NCBI GenBank assembly: GCA_902806595.1
Contig: CADCXC010000009.1
Span: 2,480,001 to 2,544,000, forward strand
Reading direction: 5' to 3'
DNA from: Pyrenopolyporus hunteri
Lineage: Eukaryota > Ascomycota > Sordariomycetes > Xylariales > Hypoxylaceae
DNA length: 64,000 nt
Part shown: piece after piece, positions 36,480-47,614 of the stretch
Numbering within the stretch: the first letter of the stretch is position 1
Layout of the letters: every line of letters begins with the position of its first letter
Notes under the pieces: generated by a model
The model's database searches: none
The model's input: only the letters and a program-made list of their open reading frames with translations
What the model was told of the DNA's origin: nothing
Made by a program: the position numbers and the translations under genes

Positions 36480-36560
36480 TGCCATTGCCCTCTTAATTTT
36501 TTCTTTCTTCGACTTGTTCTTTTCGTCCTTCTTTTTTCTTCCCTTGCTTCAAATATATAC
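36480..36560 (+). promoter_or_regulatory. Pyrimidine-rich tract upstream of BAR gene
   Basis: A long T/C-rich stretch (TTTTTTCTTTCTTC, CTTCTTTTTTCTTCCC) about 500 bp before the start codon. Such CT tracts are common just upstream of transcription starts in filamentous fungi; function here is inferred from position only. Confidence 0.4.
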
Positions 36561-37035
36561 ACCAGAGCCGTAGAGTCGCCGGGTAATCTAATCTTTCAAC
36601 CAAAAAAAAAAGTAATAATCTCTACCGTCGGCCGTGATACTCGGTTCTATATCAGTTCTCCCGGCCTATACCAGTACCGGGACCTCTCCTCCGGTCGACC
36701 CCTTTCCCCCCTTGATCTACAGAGTACGCGTCTGGTCTAGATCTGATTCTCCACCTGCAATCCACCGCGCTACAGCTCGTTCCCCAATTCAGACGCCGGT
36801 TGCTCCACGCTCGAGACGGATAGCCACTCGCCCTAAAGACTCCCTAAAGTCTACTCTTAATCGAAGAACCAAGATTGTGTTCACATCCGATTCTTCTACC
36901 TACAGAACTACTCTCTTTTTCTCGGAATTCCTTCTTTTTCCCCGGCAGCAGGTCTCCCGTAGTGAACATTATTTATATACTTTCCCTCTTTAACGATAAA
37001 TTCACCCAAGGATAACCTCCAGGAACGCCGTTACC

Positions 37036-38568
37036 ATGAATTTCACAAAGAAGTTTGACCGTGCCTTCCAATGGGCTGGCGAGAAGATGGGCCAGGAGGT
37101 CAAGACGAGCCATTCGGACGAGTTCAGGAATTTGGAAACGGAAATGGCTCTTAGACATGACGGTATGGTATACGATAACGGCTATCTTGTAACAGTGTAG
37201 TTCGCTAACTGCTTTTGACGCTTCCAGGCTACGAACGCCTTCAGAAATCCATGAACGCCTACGTCAAGTCGCTTTCCCGCCGAGGTGAGACTTTCGAGGA
37301 TAAAGAGAAGGGTCTGCCTGTCAGCTATCTGGGGCGAACGATGATGAGCCACGGCGAGGATTTTGAGCCAGACTCCGAATTTGGCAATTGTCTGGTTGGT
37401 ACGTCTTAACTGCTAGAGTGGAGTTTATGAATAGTAGCTGACTGCGTAACGCCGTTATAGCCATGGGCAGGGCCAACGAACGCATTGCCGGTCTCCAAGA
37501 AACGTATATTGCCCACGCCACGTCTTATTGGCTGGAAGGCTTAGAGCGCTCGCTAGCTATGATGAAGGAATATCAAGTTTGTCAACCAAACCCCTCAGCG
37601 CGTAGTCCTTACAAGCTAACATGGATGCTCGCTAGTCCGCCCGCAAGAAGCTTGAGAACCGTCGCCTCACATACGATGCAAGCATGGTAAAGATGCAGAA
37701 GGCCAAGCGAGAGGATTTCAGACTTGAAGATGAGCTCCGGACCGCGAAAGCCAAGTACGAGGAGTCGTCCGAGGATGTCCTCCGCCGAATGCAGGATATC
37801 AAGGAGGCCGAGGCCGACTCAGTCCGTGACCTCACGTGCTTTCTCGACTGCGAACTTGACTATTACGAACGCTGCGCTGAAGAGCTGCGGCGTGTGAAGC
37901 AGGAATGGGTCGCTAGTAGCCAGGGCCAACCCTCTGGTGGCTCCCGCCCTTCCGAACTTAGCGTTTCGCAACGTTCTACGAGGAGCAGAAGCAACACTGC
38001 CCGGTCGCACTCGGAGCGCAGTGATCGAACTGAACGATGGGCAAATCGACAGGACAGCTACGAGCGAGACCAACCGGACCCCGAACCCGTGCACATGCCT
38101 ATTCGCTCGAGTCCGTACCGCGGGAACGGGCCAGCGACCCCCGAGGTGCAACGGCCGGGTATTAGTCGCACATCTACCCACGGCGGAGCTCTTGAAGGTG
38201 CAAAACAATCATCGTATCGCGAACCTCCAGCCCCACCATCAGAACAGCTCCGCAGAACGCCCACAGCCCCTCCGCCCTCTATGGAATCCCTTCGCAACAA
38301 CCTCCGTCCTGTGAATAGAGTTCAAACGAACCAAAACTTAGGCCCCGACGTCTACGTAGACGACTACGATACGACAGCTAGTAGTGGTAGTCCAGACTAC
38401 GACCGCAGTGAGAGCCCGGCGACCAGTTACGGAAGTCTGAGCCGTAGCACGAGTAATACCGGTTTACGTACAGCGGGAACGACGGGCTTGAAGAAAGCCC
38501 CTCCACCGCCACCTCCTAGCAGGGCAAAGAAGCCAGCGCCACCTATTCCCGCAAGGCCTAACTTCTGA
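37036..38568 (+). CDS. BAR-domain protein with proline-rich tail
   Basis: Membrane-curving BAR protein, probably acting in endocytosis or actin-linked membrane remodelling. Four exons give 448 residues: 37036-37162, 37228-37398, 37461-37576, 37636-38568. The BAR region covers about residues 5-235, with amphipathic N-terminal MNFTKKFDRAFQWAGEKMGQ, then GNCLVAMGRANERIAGLQ and SARKKLENRRLTYDAS, all typical of the family. The remaining 200 residues are Ser/Arg/Pro-rich and end with a poly-proline patch (KKAPPPPPPSRAKKPAPPIP) suited to binding SH3 domains. No SH3 domain of its own is present, unlike Rvs167. The start follows the leader directly and matches the family N-terminus. Confidence 0.9.
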
Positions 38569-39188
38569 TGCTAGAATGGCTGCAAACGCACCTAGGTAGT
38601 CATGTCCTACATTACTTATTTACCACACTTCATGGTACCTTGCTTATCTCGGCTTGTAAGACGCTGGGTGTCCATAGGAGATATCGAACTACCAAACATG
38701 TATAATTGCGTAATCTGGGGTGGGTTCGGGTTTGGTTGGTATAGGTAACAAAGTGCGGTCCTCTTTGGACGAAGAAATTTGGCTGCGTGGCGTTCGGCGC
38801 ATTTGTACGTCGTAGACTTTTACCGGGTATTATCAGGGGAGGAAAAGATAAATGGACTGGTTCCTTTGTTTCCGCAATTTGACTGTCGTGTGATCTGATT
38901 TTACGCTATTAACCACCATATCGCCCATCGCAATAAATTCATAAAACTAGACTAGAATCAACCTATAGCACCACTCATCGTAAAGTAGCTACCTCGGTAG
39001 GTGCCTTGCAGACAGAGTCCTGACGTCGATCAGTACACCTTAATTTCTCACACCATATATTTCTGGTTAAATACCTTGCCCCAAGATACGTAAAATACCT
39101 TAGGCAGGGGATAAGCAAGAAAAGACTACCTACCGTACGAGGAACCGCTTCGAAAATACGCCCTTCGCATATTACCGACTAGCCAATT
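38569..39188. other. Convergent intergenic region
   Basis: Between the converging BAR and 2OG-oxygenase genes. It has one CACCTAGGTAG unit near 38589 and a CTACCTCGGTAGGTG near 38989. No coding signal. Confidence 0.5.
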
Positions 39189-40790
39189 TCACGCTAAGAG
39201 CGCGATGTGCTTCAACTCACTGTGCCATTGAGTCAGCGGGAGTCTCAAAAATAGGAACCGAGGGATCAGCGTGGCTAATTAAATAGCTAAACAAGTACTT
39301 ACTTCTGAACCTGCTGCCCAACCTTCATAGGCGCATACTCGACCTCCTCGCCCTCGTCGCGGCCGAGGTCGAAGTTGGCGGCACGCACCTCCCTCGCCTG
39401 CGCGGCTAGCTTCGGGATGGGGGCTAAGTCGTAGTCGCTATTCAGATGCCAGAAAAAGGTGCTGCTAATGCGTACGAGGGGCCGCTCCGGGTGCTCGCGC
39501 TGGCGCGCGGCGACGACGCCGAGGGTGGATTCGTTGACGACTACTTCGTGGTACCCGGCCTTCACCAGCCCGCCCGTCAGGTGCTCCAGCTGCTTCCCGG
39601 CCTGCACCAGCAGGTAGCTCCCCGGCGCGGAGCCGGAGGGCCGCGGGATGCTGACGGCGATGCGGCGCCCCGTGTTGCGCGCCCAGATGTGCAGGCCCGG
39701 GTACCGCGAGCGCCCGTGGATCGTCAGGAAGTTCAGGTCCGTGTGGAAGCCGGCGAGGATGGTGTCCTTCTTGCCGTACTTTTTAAGGTCGGAGGCTGTT
39801 GGCGCGAGGAGGTGTGGGCTATGAACGTGTGAGCTGAGATTTAGAGACAGGGGTTATGGATGAGAGGAATTAATATGGTAAATGAAAATAAAGGGTAATT
39901 AACTAGGAATGGCATACCCGTATCGCCCGGCATCAGTGAAGGTCTCGGCAGGAAGCCCCATGCCGACCGCGGCCATCTCTGCAAGTCCCGAGACACTATC
40001 CTCATACGCGCCCGTCGTTAGCTATCACATAGCCTACTGAGACTATTGCATGCAAGTCCCCCAAAAAAGAAAAGGACTGGTCAGTTAGTTCACGTCGTAC
40101 TCACGCGCTCTTCATGCTCTTCCCCCATGTCTGCATAATAGGCGTCCATCTTTCCCTGATCTCGGGGGCTTCGGGGACTACGTTCTCTGCGTTTAAGACT
40201 GGAAACTCCGTAGTGTAGGGTGCAGGATCGCTCATGCGCCACTGCAGTGGAACGGCGAAGGTCAGTGGTTACTCATTGCCATAGACGGACAGGGAGTTCG
40301 GAGATGTTTCGGGTATTAGGGGCCAGCCCAGTCTAAATGGGCGTAAAAAATTAGACTCTACGAATCGTTATTTACTCACGAAGAAACGACACTTAGGGTC
40401 CGGCTGATGGCCGCTAATATCGAGCGGCCGTTCGGCGGGCGCCAGACGCTCGATGACGCGGAGGCAGGGCTCGTCGACGGCGCACTTGGGCTTCTCCGTG
40501 TTCTCGAGTGTAACGCCGACCTGGTAGCCGATCTCGGGTCGCTCATCGCGCCGGAGAATCTCGGCCGGCTGGGCGAAGTAATCCTCGAGCAGGTCCAGGA
40601 ATGCCTCGTTGTCCGACTCGGACACGCGCGAGTCGTGCAGCACCAGCGCCCCGTACGTGATCAGCGCCTGGGCGGCGCGCGCGCATTCTTCTTGCACCGC
40701 GGGGCTGGACGCCGGGTTGCTCCGGTATATGTCCAGGTCGATGATGGGGAGATCCATCGAGGGCTCCTCTGCAGCTACAAGCTGGGCCAT
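39189..40790 (-). CDS. 2-oxoglutarate/Fe(II)-dependent oxygenase (isopenicillin N synthase-like)
   Basis: Non-haem iron oxygenase of the plant/fungal 2OG family. Five exons join to 390 residues: 40380-40790, 40105-40241, 39918-39995, 39303-39818, 39189-39219. The N-terminal DIOX_N part starts with LPIIDLDIYRS. The iron triad is His234 and Asp236 (FHTDLNF) with His299 (GYHEVVV); the 2-oxoglutarate clamp is Arg325-x-Ser327 (VRISSTFFWHL). The final 31-nt exon was recovered because exon 4 otherwise stops at a strong GTAAGT donor; it supplies NELKHIALLA, the usual family end. For exon 3 the acceptor at 39996 is needed to avoid a stop. Substrate unknown. Its neighbours suggest secondary metabolism, but this type also occurs singly. 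Confidence 0.88.
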
Positions 40791-41536
40791 GGCGGATTTG
40801 AGAGGGGTTGTGGTGTATCGATTCTCCTTTTGCTTTGCTCCTTGCTTGATTCCTCCGTCTGGTGGAAGAGAACTAGCTATGCGACCCGATGTAAAACGTT
40901 CTTCTACCCGACGATAGAGATTTTGTCCCGGTATCCGACGAATCCTAAATTTTGAAAACCCGGATACAGTTGAACTATTTTATTTTATAGAATAAGAAGT
41001 CCTCGATAAGAAACTTCCATGTTTCATATTATCACATGGCGAAGGGGAAATCAGCTGAGACGTTCATCGTTCGTGGTGAATAGAATGCCTAGAAGGTAGG
41101 TAGCAATAAGTAAAGGGGATGGATCATGCGGGCAGGGGTAGCACCACCCACCACCAATTAGAGGGGGTTGAATCACTATAAAATAGAGCCGCTAGCACAA
41201 CGCTAACCTCTCACAACTCCCCCCCCCCCAATCTTGGGCTTGGGGCGGCTCGGTAGCGCTTGCTGCACGGAATTCGCATTATAATGGAAATCGCCGGGTA
41301 TAGCCGGTCTCCGCTTCATGCCGAGTCTATTTGGTAGAGTTATAGCAACAATTGCTTACAACTATGTCCATTCTTACCAACGTTGCATTTTGGTATTGTA
41401 CTTTTGGGTAATACTAATAAGCTACCTACATGTACTGGTTTAGGAACCAGACAGCTTGAAAGTTAATAATAAGACAGCTTTCTCGTTATCGATTCTTAAA
41501 TCTGATTTCATACAAGAATACCTTCTATCAGATCGC

Positions 41537-41558
41537 TTTTTTTTTTTTTTTTTTTTTT
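41537..41558. repeat. Poly-T tract (22 T)
   Basis: Uninterrupted T run, the longest in the window. It could be a poly-A tail relic of a retro-copied element on the minus strand, but no element is recognisable next to it. Confidence 0.85.
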
Positions 41559-41886
41559 GCCCGCGCCGTGTCTTCAAGGGGGTAGCTTAATCACTCGACG
41601 AGGCGAAGACTACTCGGCAGAGAGAGATTTAGGTATATAATATCCGTACAAGTTTATCACCGAGCAGATTTAATATTAACAGTCCATGACTAGACTAGCC
41701 TTGTTGGCGCGTACGTTGTCGCCTTTTCGTGTCTATGGGATTGTAGCTTAGAGGCTAGTCTCGCTTATGTTGCACGACCAACGCCAACTCTATCAGGATT
41801 CCTTGAAGAATTCTCCCGGGCCGGGCACAGATGTAAGCTCTGCATTACTCGAGTCAATGTGTAGAACGCAGCTATTCTTTGCTTCT

Positions 41887-42458
41887 TTACGGTTTATTGG
41901 TGCCAGCTGACCCAGTAGCGCAAGCCACAGAAGCGATAGTATGGTACGGACCATCAGCCATGCTCTCTTGAGCCCATCGCAGCAGCATCGCTTTCCCGGA
42001 GTTGTCTCGGTTTTCCGGGATTGTGATGGGATAAGAGTCATATATCCCATGCATTATCTCTTCCTTCAACTTCTCGGCGGCTTTCTGTTTTCCATACGAA
42101 GGTCGGGATACTGCGATGTAGTGAGAAGGACTAGAGAGTTGAAAATTCTATAGTTTCTGGTTGTTAGAATGTCGCCAGTAACGTGAAAACAAGGAGCCCG
42201 TACTTGTTTAATTTCCGAATGTCTTACTACTCTAGCAGAACATATTTGCGAGACCGCTGTCGGTGGCATTTTGGTACGTATTTTAGAGCGATACACCCTA
42301 CGTTCGTCCACAGTGATCTGAGTAGCAAAGGGGGGAGGCTGATCGAGATGATCCAAGTCCGAATGTGATAGCAACCAAGAGAGGTCATCCTCAAACTCAT
42401 GACCTTTGGTTGTATTTATGCGTATTCGTAGGGTCCTAGAATGTTAGCCCTATAATCA
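41887..42458 (-). other. Unassigned two-segment open reading chain
   Basis: Two open segments on the minus strand look coding but match no family I recognise. One runs from about 42458, just after a possible acceptor ag, to the donor-like GTACGG near 42193. It includes GHEFEDDLSWLLSHSDLDHL and ERRVYRSKIRTKMPPTAVS. The second runs from about 42139 to the stop at 41887 and includes SRPSYGKQKAAEKLKEEI and AMLLRWAQESMADGPYHT. They are separated by an intron-sized gap ending in tatag. No start ATG or N-terminus was found, so this may be a decayed or partial gene. Confidence 0.3.
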
Positions 42459-43488
42459 ACGTTAAAAACTCTCTAGGGTTCCGAGCTTCTCTTCGTATAT
42501 CACTAAACACGGTTCGTTTAACACGCTTCACTTGATGGTATAGAATGACATTTTAATGTTACACAGCCTCGGGCATCGAAGCGGTGTGAAGGTAATGACG
42601 GACAGATGACGGCCACTTTGGCGCCTACGTTGTTCATCACGACCAGGGCGCTGGCCAGATGAGTTGGCTCTCAGGAGTAAGGAGAAGACGGGAAGAGATC
42701 AAGCCGGGAATGCACATGGAGGTCTAACTATACCAAGTGATTGCTATTCCATGCAACGCACTCAGTTTTTAACCCCTTATCCAAACTTGGTATGCGCCGA
42801 TCGGAGTTGTTTTGGCTTAGTTCCCCTATTGTTGCCTCGCCCACCGGGAGGTACATAGCTATAGGGTTTACTTAATTACCTACCTACACTTGCAGGCACT
42901 TGGGAGGTATGACTCGGGATCCGAAGATAGATAACAGTCACCCGTATGCAAAGTCGTAGCAGCACGACGTAATGGACTCTGAGTATTTCATCCAGAGATT
43001 CTATTACATTTTCCAATACATATTACTTGCTTACAACGTCAGTACATGCATAGGGGGGCTTTATAAATATCTTGCGCTGGTAATCGACTGTTCCGCCACA
43101 CGCGTCTTCCGGAAACTAGGAATCAAAGTTAATAGGTACCTTCTCACAATACATTATCTACTTCAATTAATATAGGTAAATACTAGAAAGAGGTCCAGAC
43201 TTGGTTGCCCTCCCGGCAAGGGAGTGTCCGCGTACGGTATCTACCTACTTACCTGATCGGGGTATGTTACGAGGGACTGTTTAATTCAAGTTAGGGAGTA
43301 TTAGGAAAGTATTATGGTTTCACTCTAGACTGAGAAATAAATAATACTAATTCCGTAGAGCGGTAGGAGAATTGATGAGTGTCTAGTATGGGTATCCTAA
43401 GAAATGTATGACCATAGAGATCGGGGGTTATTGTCTCGTCTAAGTATGGTTAACATAACGGTACTCGATAATTCCTCCATGTACCTGA

Positions 43489-43516
43489 TTTTTTTTTTTT
43501 AAAAAAAAAAAAAAAA
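43489..43516. repeat. T12-A16 self-complementary tract
   Basis: Twelve T immediately followed by sixteen A, giving a perfect 12-bp inverted repeat with no loop, then CCCCCGG. Could extrude or act as a nucleosome-excluding element. Confidence 0.9.
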
Positions 43517-43869
43517 CCCCCGGAAGCTCACCTTGTCTACCTAGGTAGGCGGGTAATTTTTAATTCAATTAATAGTATATGACTGTGGTGTTCTTGCGGT
43601 TCATATATATCTCGGGCAAGAAAAGCGGAGCGATTCTAAATCGAGCTCCAAAGAGGTCTTCTTTAACGGCATCGCTAAGAAGACACTAAACTAGGCATTA
43701 ACAATGGAGAAGTAGGCTGGACGAAGTTCTAGAACCCCTAACGGGGTGGCGTAGGGGTGTGTTCCGCCACTTAGCTTGCTACCTTTTTTCCCTCGGCTTT
43801 CGTCTCCACCCCTGTCTCGTCAATCCGTCTCAATTCGATATCGTATCACACGATCGCATACATTTCAAG

Positions 43870-45219
43870 ATGCCGTTCTCAAGGACAAGGACTGGGTGTC
43901 ACACCTGCAGAGAAGATGGGTATAAGTGTGATGAACAGAAACCCTTCTGTGGTAGATGCACTCGGCTCGGGAAGACGTGCAAGGGTTATGGGGTTAGGCT
44001 CAGATGGCAACCCCTTGAAGGGACGCCGAAGCCGAAGTCCACCAGGAACAAACGGCAGCAGAAAGCTCATCTCAACGCCGATAGCATCTCGATACCATCT
44101 AGCGAGATCATGAGCCCGGTATCAAAACTGAGCCCGTCGTGCATCATTCCGAATGATGTTAGCCCGGTATATCGATACCTCCTGAATCATTGGTCAACCA
44201 CGTTGGCCGCGGTGGTGTCCATGGTACCGGCTCCCCAGAACCCGTTTCTTGTCCACCTAACTCCAATGATACCTCAGTCGCTAGCTCTTCGATCCGTGTT
44301 GTGCAGTATAGCCGCTTGCCATTTAGCAATTCTAAGAAACGAGGATTCGCTTCATACCTTAGCGACCCGCTATAGGCTTGTTGCTGTCTCCTCACTACGG
44401 CAGACGATCCAGACGGAGAGCCCGGAATTATCATTAGCTACCATCTTAATGCTCCAAGTCTCGGAAAGAATCTTCACCATGGATTCTGGAGTCGATCATC
44501 TTTCGGGAGCCAAGGCAATTGTCAGTCAAACCGGGATCAACGGCTGGAACAACTCAAGCGCTTCGTTTCTCCTTAGCCTGTGTTCCTACCACGATATTAT
44601 AGCCTCCGTCTCTCGGGGTACCGACCCGGTTTTTGAGTTTGACGGCGAGTTTCCGATAGAGGGTATAGAGTCCATGAAGGAGCTCACCTCCGTATTGAGA
44701 ATCGTTGGCCAGATTAGCAGGATGAGGGGCCAAGATCCGGGACTCCGTGACATACACGGCTACGCCATTGAGCAGATTCTTAACGCGCTCGATCGGTCTG
44801 ATGATGCTATAGGGGATGTCAAACATACTGTACAAGCATACAAGCATGCTGCATTCATTTATCTCTACAGGGTCTGGCACAACCAAGGCGCACCGGATCC
44901 TACTGCGTTGAAGCATGCCCAAAGCTGCCTCGCTCATCTCAGTCTCGTTTCACTTGAGTCACCTCTTGTGTCTGCCCAGGTATGGCCGCTTTGGACGGCC
45001 GGGTGTGAATCTATCGACGATAGCCAGCGTCAATTCGTGCGAGATAGGATCGACGCAATGTATGAAGTTCGCCGTCTCCCCTCGCTGCGACGAATTAAGC
45101 AGGACATCGAGGAAGTCTGGAAGATCAAAGACGAGCAGCGCAAATTGATCGGGGTCGATAATATTGACTGCATTAAGGTCATACTACGAAATCGACAGAG
45201 AGAAGCCGACCTCACCTGA
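43870..45219 (+). CDS. Zn2Cys6 transcription factor (Fungal_trans_2 type)
   Basis: Nuclear zinc-cluster regulator, single exon, 449 residues. The finger is at the extreme N-terminus, with ligands Cys10, 13, 20, 27, 30 and 37 (GCHTCREDGYKC, FCGRCTRLGKTC). A basic linker follows (KPKSTRNKRQQKAH), then a regulatory domain of the type found in ARCA-like and pathway-specific factors (YRYLLNHWSTTLAAVV, LRSVLCSIAACHLAIL, MDSGVDHLSGAKAIV). The frame extends back to a GTG at 43759, but 43870 is the first ATG and places the finger as usual for this subfamily. It stands 850 bp before the reductase gene on the same strand, which makes local control plausible but unproved. Confidence 0.9.
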   Translation: MPFSRTRTGCHTCREDGYKCDEQKPFCGRCTRLGKTCKGYGVRLRWQPLEGTPKPKSTRNKRQQKAHLNADSISIPSSEIMSPVSKLSPSCIIPNDVSPVYRYLLNHWSTTLAAVVSMVPAPQNPFLVHLTPMIPQSLALRSVLCSIAACHLAILRNEDSLHTLATRYRLVAVSSLRQTIQTESPELSLATILMLQVSERIFTMDSGVDHLSGAKAIVSQTGINGWNNSSASFLLSLCSYHDIIASVSRGTDPVFEFDGEFPIEGIESMKELTSVLRIVGQISRMRGQDPGLRDIHGYAIEQILNALDRSDDAIGDVKHTVQAYKHAAFIYLYRVWHNQGAPDPTALKHAQSCLAHLSLVSLESPLVSAQVWPLWTAGCESIDDSQRQFVRDRIDAMYEVRRLPSLRRIKQDIEEVWKIKDEQRKLIGVDNIDCIKVILRNRQREADLT

Positions 45220-46067
45220 ACCATTAATTAATACATGTTGTGATATGGAGGATGATGATGACGAGGAGAGGAGCGCTTCGGTTGCTTATCCGATAGCGCG
45301 GTCGGGCTAATGGTCCGCTAGGTAAGACTCTGAAGGCCAAACTTCATTGATCGGTCGGCCTAATATTAATAGTGATATCACAATAATGAATGGAAATACC
45401 GTAAGATACCTCGCGAATGCGGTGGGCGTCTCATCTTACCGGTCTAGCTTAACAAGTTTGTCGTAAACCCTCTCAATCGGATTGAGGCAATGGATGATTC
45501 TATAACAGAAGGACATAGGACTAACACGCGTTTGTTGTGGCTTATTATTGTAGATTGGGTACTTTATCATCACCTTGGACGTACTTGGGGTGTTCTTATT
45601 CATACGAAGCGGGCGGCGCCTGATACCTTCAATGGGCCTAGTACGCTTAGTTGAGTAAGGTTATCACGATATACTTAGGTAGGTAGATACTGTAGTATGA
45701 AGAATTCGTATCCCATGAGCCACCCCGGAGACTTTTAGAAATGCACGCTCAGTGGATAGCCCGGATCGAACCATATCTACGATCGATTCGCCCGAATTTG
45801 GAGCTTCTGGGGTAATTCTTTACCGAGGTATGGCGCGAGAACCTTAGGAATACGATGCCGTGAAGGCTCCATACCTCTTACAGAAAAGGTAGAAAAATAG
45901 CAACTTCAGCATCAGCCTAACGCGGTAGAGAGACGCTGGTAGTGAACGCCTTAAACTCGCGATCTAGCAAATTGTAAGCATATTAAATTGACAAAGGCCT
46001 ACCTCAGGACTGCGCTGACAGCGCTGTATAGGTATTAAAAGCCCTGAGACCCCGCATCACAAGCATT
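45220..46067. other. Intergenic, likely reductase promoter
   Basis: No coding signal. A single TTAGGTAGGTAG repeat lies near 45676. The region separates two co-oriented genes. Confidence 0.5.
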
Positions 46068-47614
46068 ATGGACCCAGTAGTGGAACAACGGAGAAGCTCT
46101 CGAGCATATGATATCCTGCTCCTTGGAGCTACTGGTTATACCGGGTCGCTAACAGCTGAGCATGTCGCTCAGCATCTCCCCACTGACTTGAAATGGGCAA
46201 TCGCTGGTAGATCTCGGTCTAAGTTGGACGCTCTCGCTAAGAAATTGAAGGACATAAACCCGGAGCGCTCGCAACCAGGTGAGTGAGTGCATGGATACCG
46301 GCTAGTCACTCGACTCTATTTACTAGGTAGTATCCATTGCACGAGGTTAGCTGGCTGACTCAAAGGAACGTCTAGAAATCGAGGTGCTTTCGTTTGACGA
46401 TCAAGCTCAGCTAGACTCCGTCGTTAAGAATAGTAAGGTCTGCATTAGCGCCGTCTTATACTGGCAGGTCGGTGAAGCTGTTCTGAAGTCTTGTGTTGAA
46501 AATGAGACGGATTATATTGATATGTAGGCCGAACCATATATAAGAATAACCGGTTCTAGGTGTCGCTGACCGTGTTATCCAGGGCCGGAGATATTCCACT
46601 GCTACGCACCTTCATAGATGCATATCATGAGAAGGCTGTAAATTCTCATGTCGCAGTAAGTGTGTTTACTGCGTCTCGGTTATCTGAAGCGACCCCTCCA
46701 AGCTGATCAGTCGTGATAACAGCTGATTCACCTCTGCGGAGCGTTCGCTGCGCCACAAGACCTCCTTACATGGGTTACCGCGCGGGAATTGGCCCAAAAG
46801 GCTTCTCTAAAAACGAGGGAAGTGGTCCTATCTACGGTAGAGCTCGAGTGAGTAATTAGGTTCCCATGCATTTGAACCGTTCGTTCAGACTGAACAACGC
46901 TGACGGACCAGACTCGAACCGAGCGGTGGAACCGTTAGCTCGATATTGGCTGAGAGCACTCACGATCCTCGAATAATCGTGGAAGCGAGTCAACCGTGGG
47001 CGCTATCGCCCGTTAAAGGATCAAAAATCTCTACGTCAACTAATTTCCTTGGTTTGCGGCGGGACCCTACTTTGGGCTTGTTGTCTGCATCATCTGTCGG
47101 CGCCGTTGCGAATCGGGCTCTAGTGCATAGGACGTGGGGTTTATTTGAACAAGCTGGCCACGGTTACGGGCCGAATTTTCAGTACAATGAGTATAATAAG
47201 GTGTCATCCCCGATTGCTGGGTTCTTCCGCCTTCTGAGTACTGCAATCTTGAGCGCAGCTCTGAGACTTCGAATCTCGAGGGTCATCATGAGTTGGTTCT
47301 ACCCGAAACCTGGTGAAGGACCCGACGTTGAGAAGACGCGCCATTCGCGAATGAAACTCGAGGCTGTTGCTATCGCAGACGTGAGTGATGCTAAGGAGGC
47401 CCCTCGCGCGTATGCGAGCTTCTCCTACCCCTCGGGCCCGTACCACGCCACCGCACTTTTCCTAGCGCATGGAGCCGCGTCTTTGCTTTACGATAGGAGC
47501 CTCGAGGGCGAAGTCAGTGGTGGTTGCCTTACTCCAGCTTTCCTTGGAAGGGATCTTTGGAGACGGATTCAGGCGGCGGGCGCAACTGTTCGAGTCAACT
47601 TGGTGCCATTGTAA
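46068..47614 (+). CDS. Saccharopine-dehydrogenase-like oxidoreductase (trans-enoyl-reductase type)
   Basis: NAD(P)-binding membrane-associated oxidoreductase of the family that includes trans-acting enoyl reductases. Five exons join to 419 residues: 46068-46278, 46376-46523, 46583-46655, 46723-46847, 46912-47614. The Rossmann motif is LLLGATGYTGSLTAEHV at about 17-33, followed by AIAGRSRSKLDAL. Later blocks are VCISAVLYWQVGEAVLKSC and ENETDYIDMAGD, then PSGGTVSSILAE and SYPSGPYHATALFLAHGAA. The block where relatives usually read GFDSxPxDLL reads GAFAAPQDLLTW here, so the conserved Phe-Asp-Ser is altered. The substrate is not determinable; known relatives reduce polyketide or lipid intermediates. 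All junctions keep frame and the C-terminus (AAGATVRVNL) is normal. Confidence 0.87.

Larger units (their letters stand above)
33592..37035. other. 3.4 kb intergenic region rich in dispersed repeats
   Basis: No supported gene. Two 9-bp tandem arrays (33826-33861, 33956-33982) and at least six ACCTAGGT clusters (about 34593, 34735, 34833, 35420, 35850, 35926) are present. The right end becomes pyrimidine-rich and probably holds the promoter and leader of the BAR gene. Confidence 0.6.
40791..43869. other. 3.1 kb intergenic region with homopolymer tracts and one unassigned open chain
   Basis: Contains a 22-T run (41537-41558), a 12-T/16-A tract (43489-43516), several AGGTACC repeats (about 42870-42900, 43534-43550) and an unassigned open chain on the minus strand (41887-42458, separate entry). 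Nothing else supportable. Confidence 0.55.

Noticed and set aside
46683..46722. Reading through the 46656-46722 gap as coding
   Set aside because: The strong GTAAGT donor and ACAG acceptor keep frame when spliced; reading through gives a stop.
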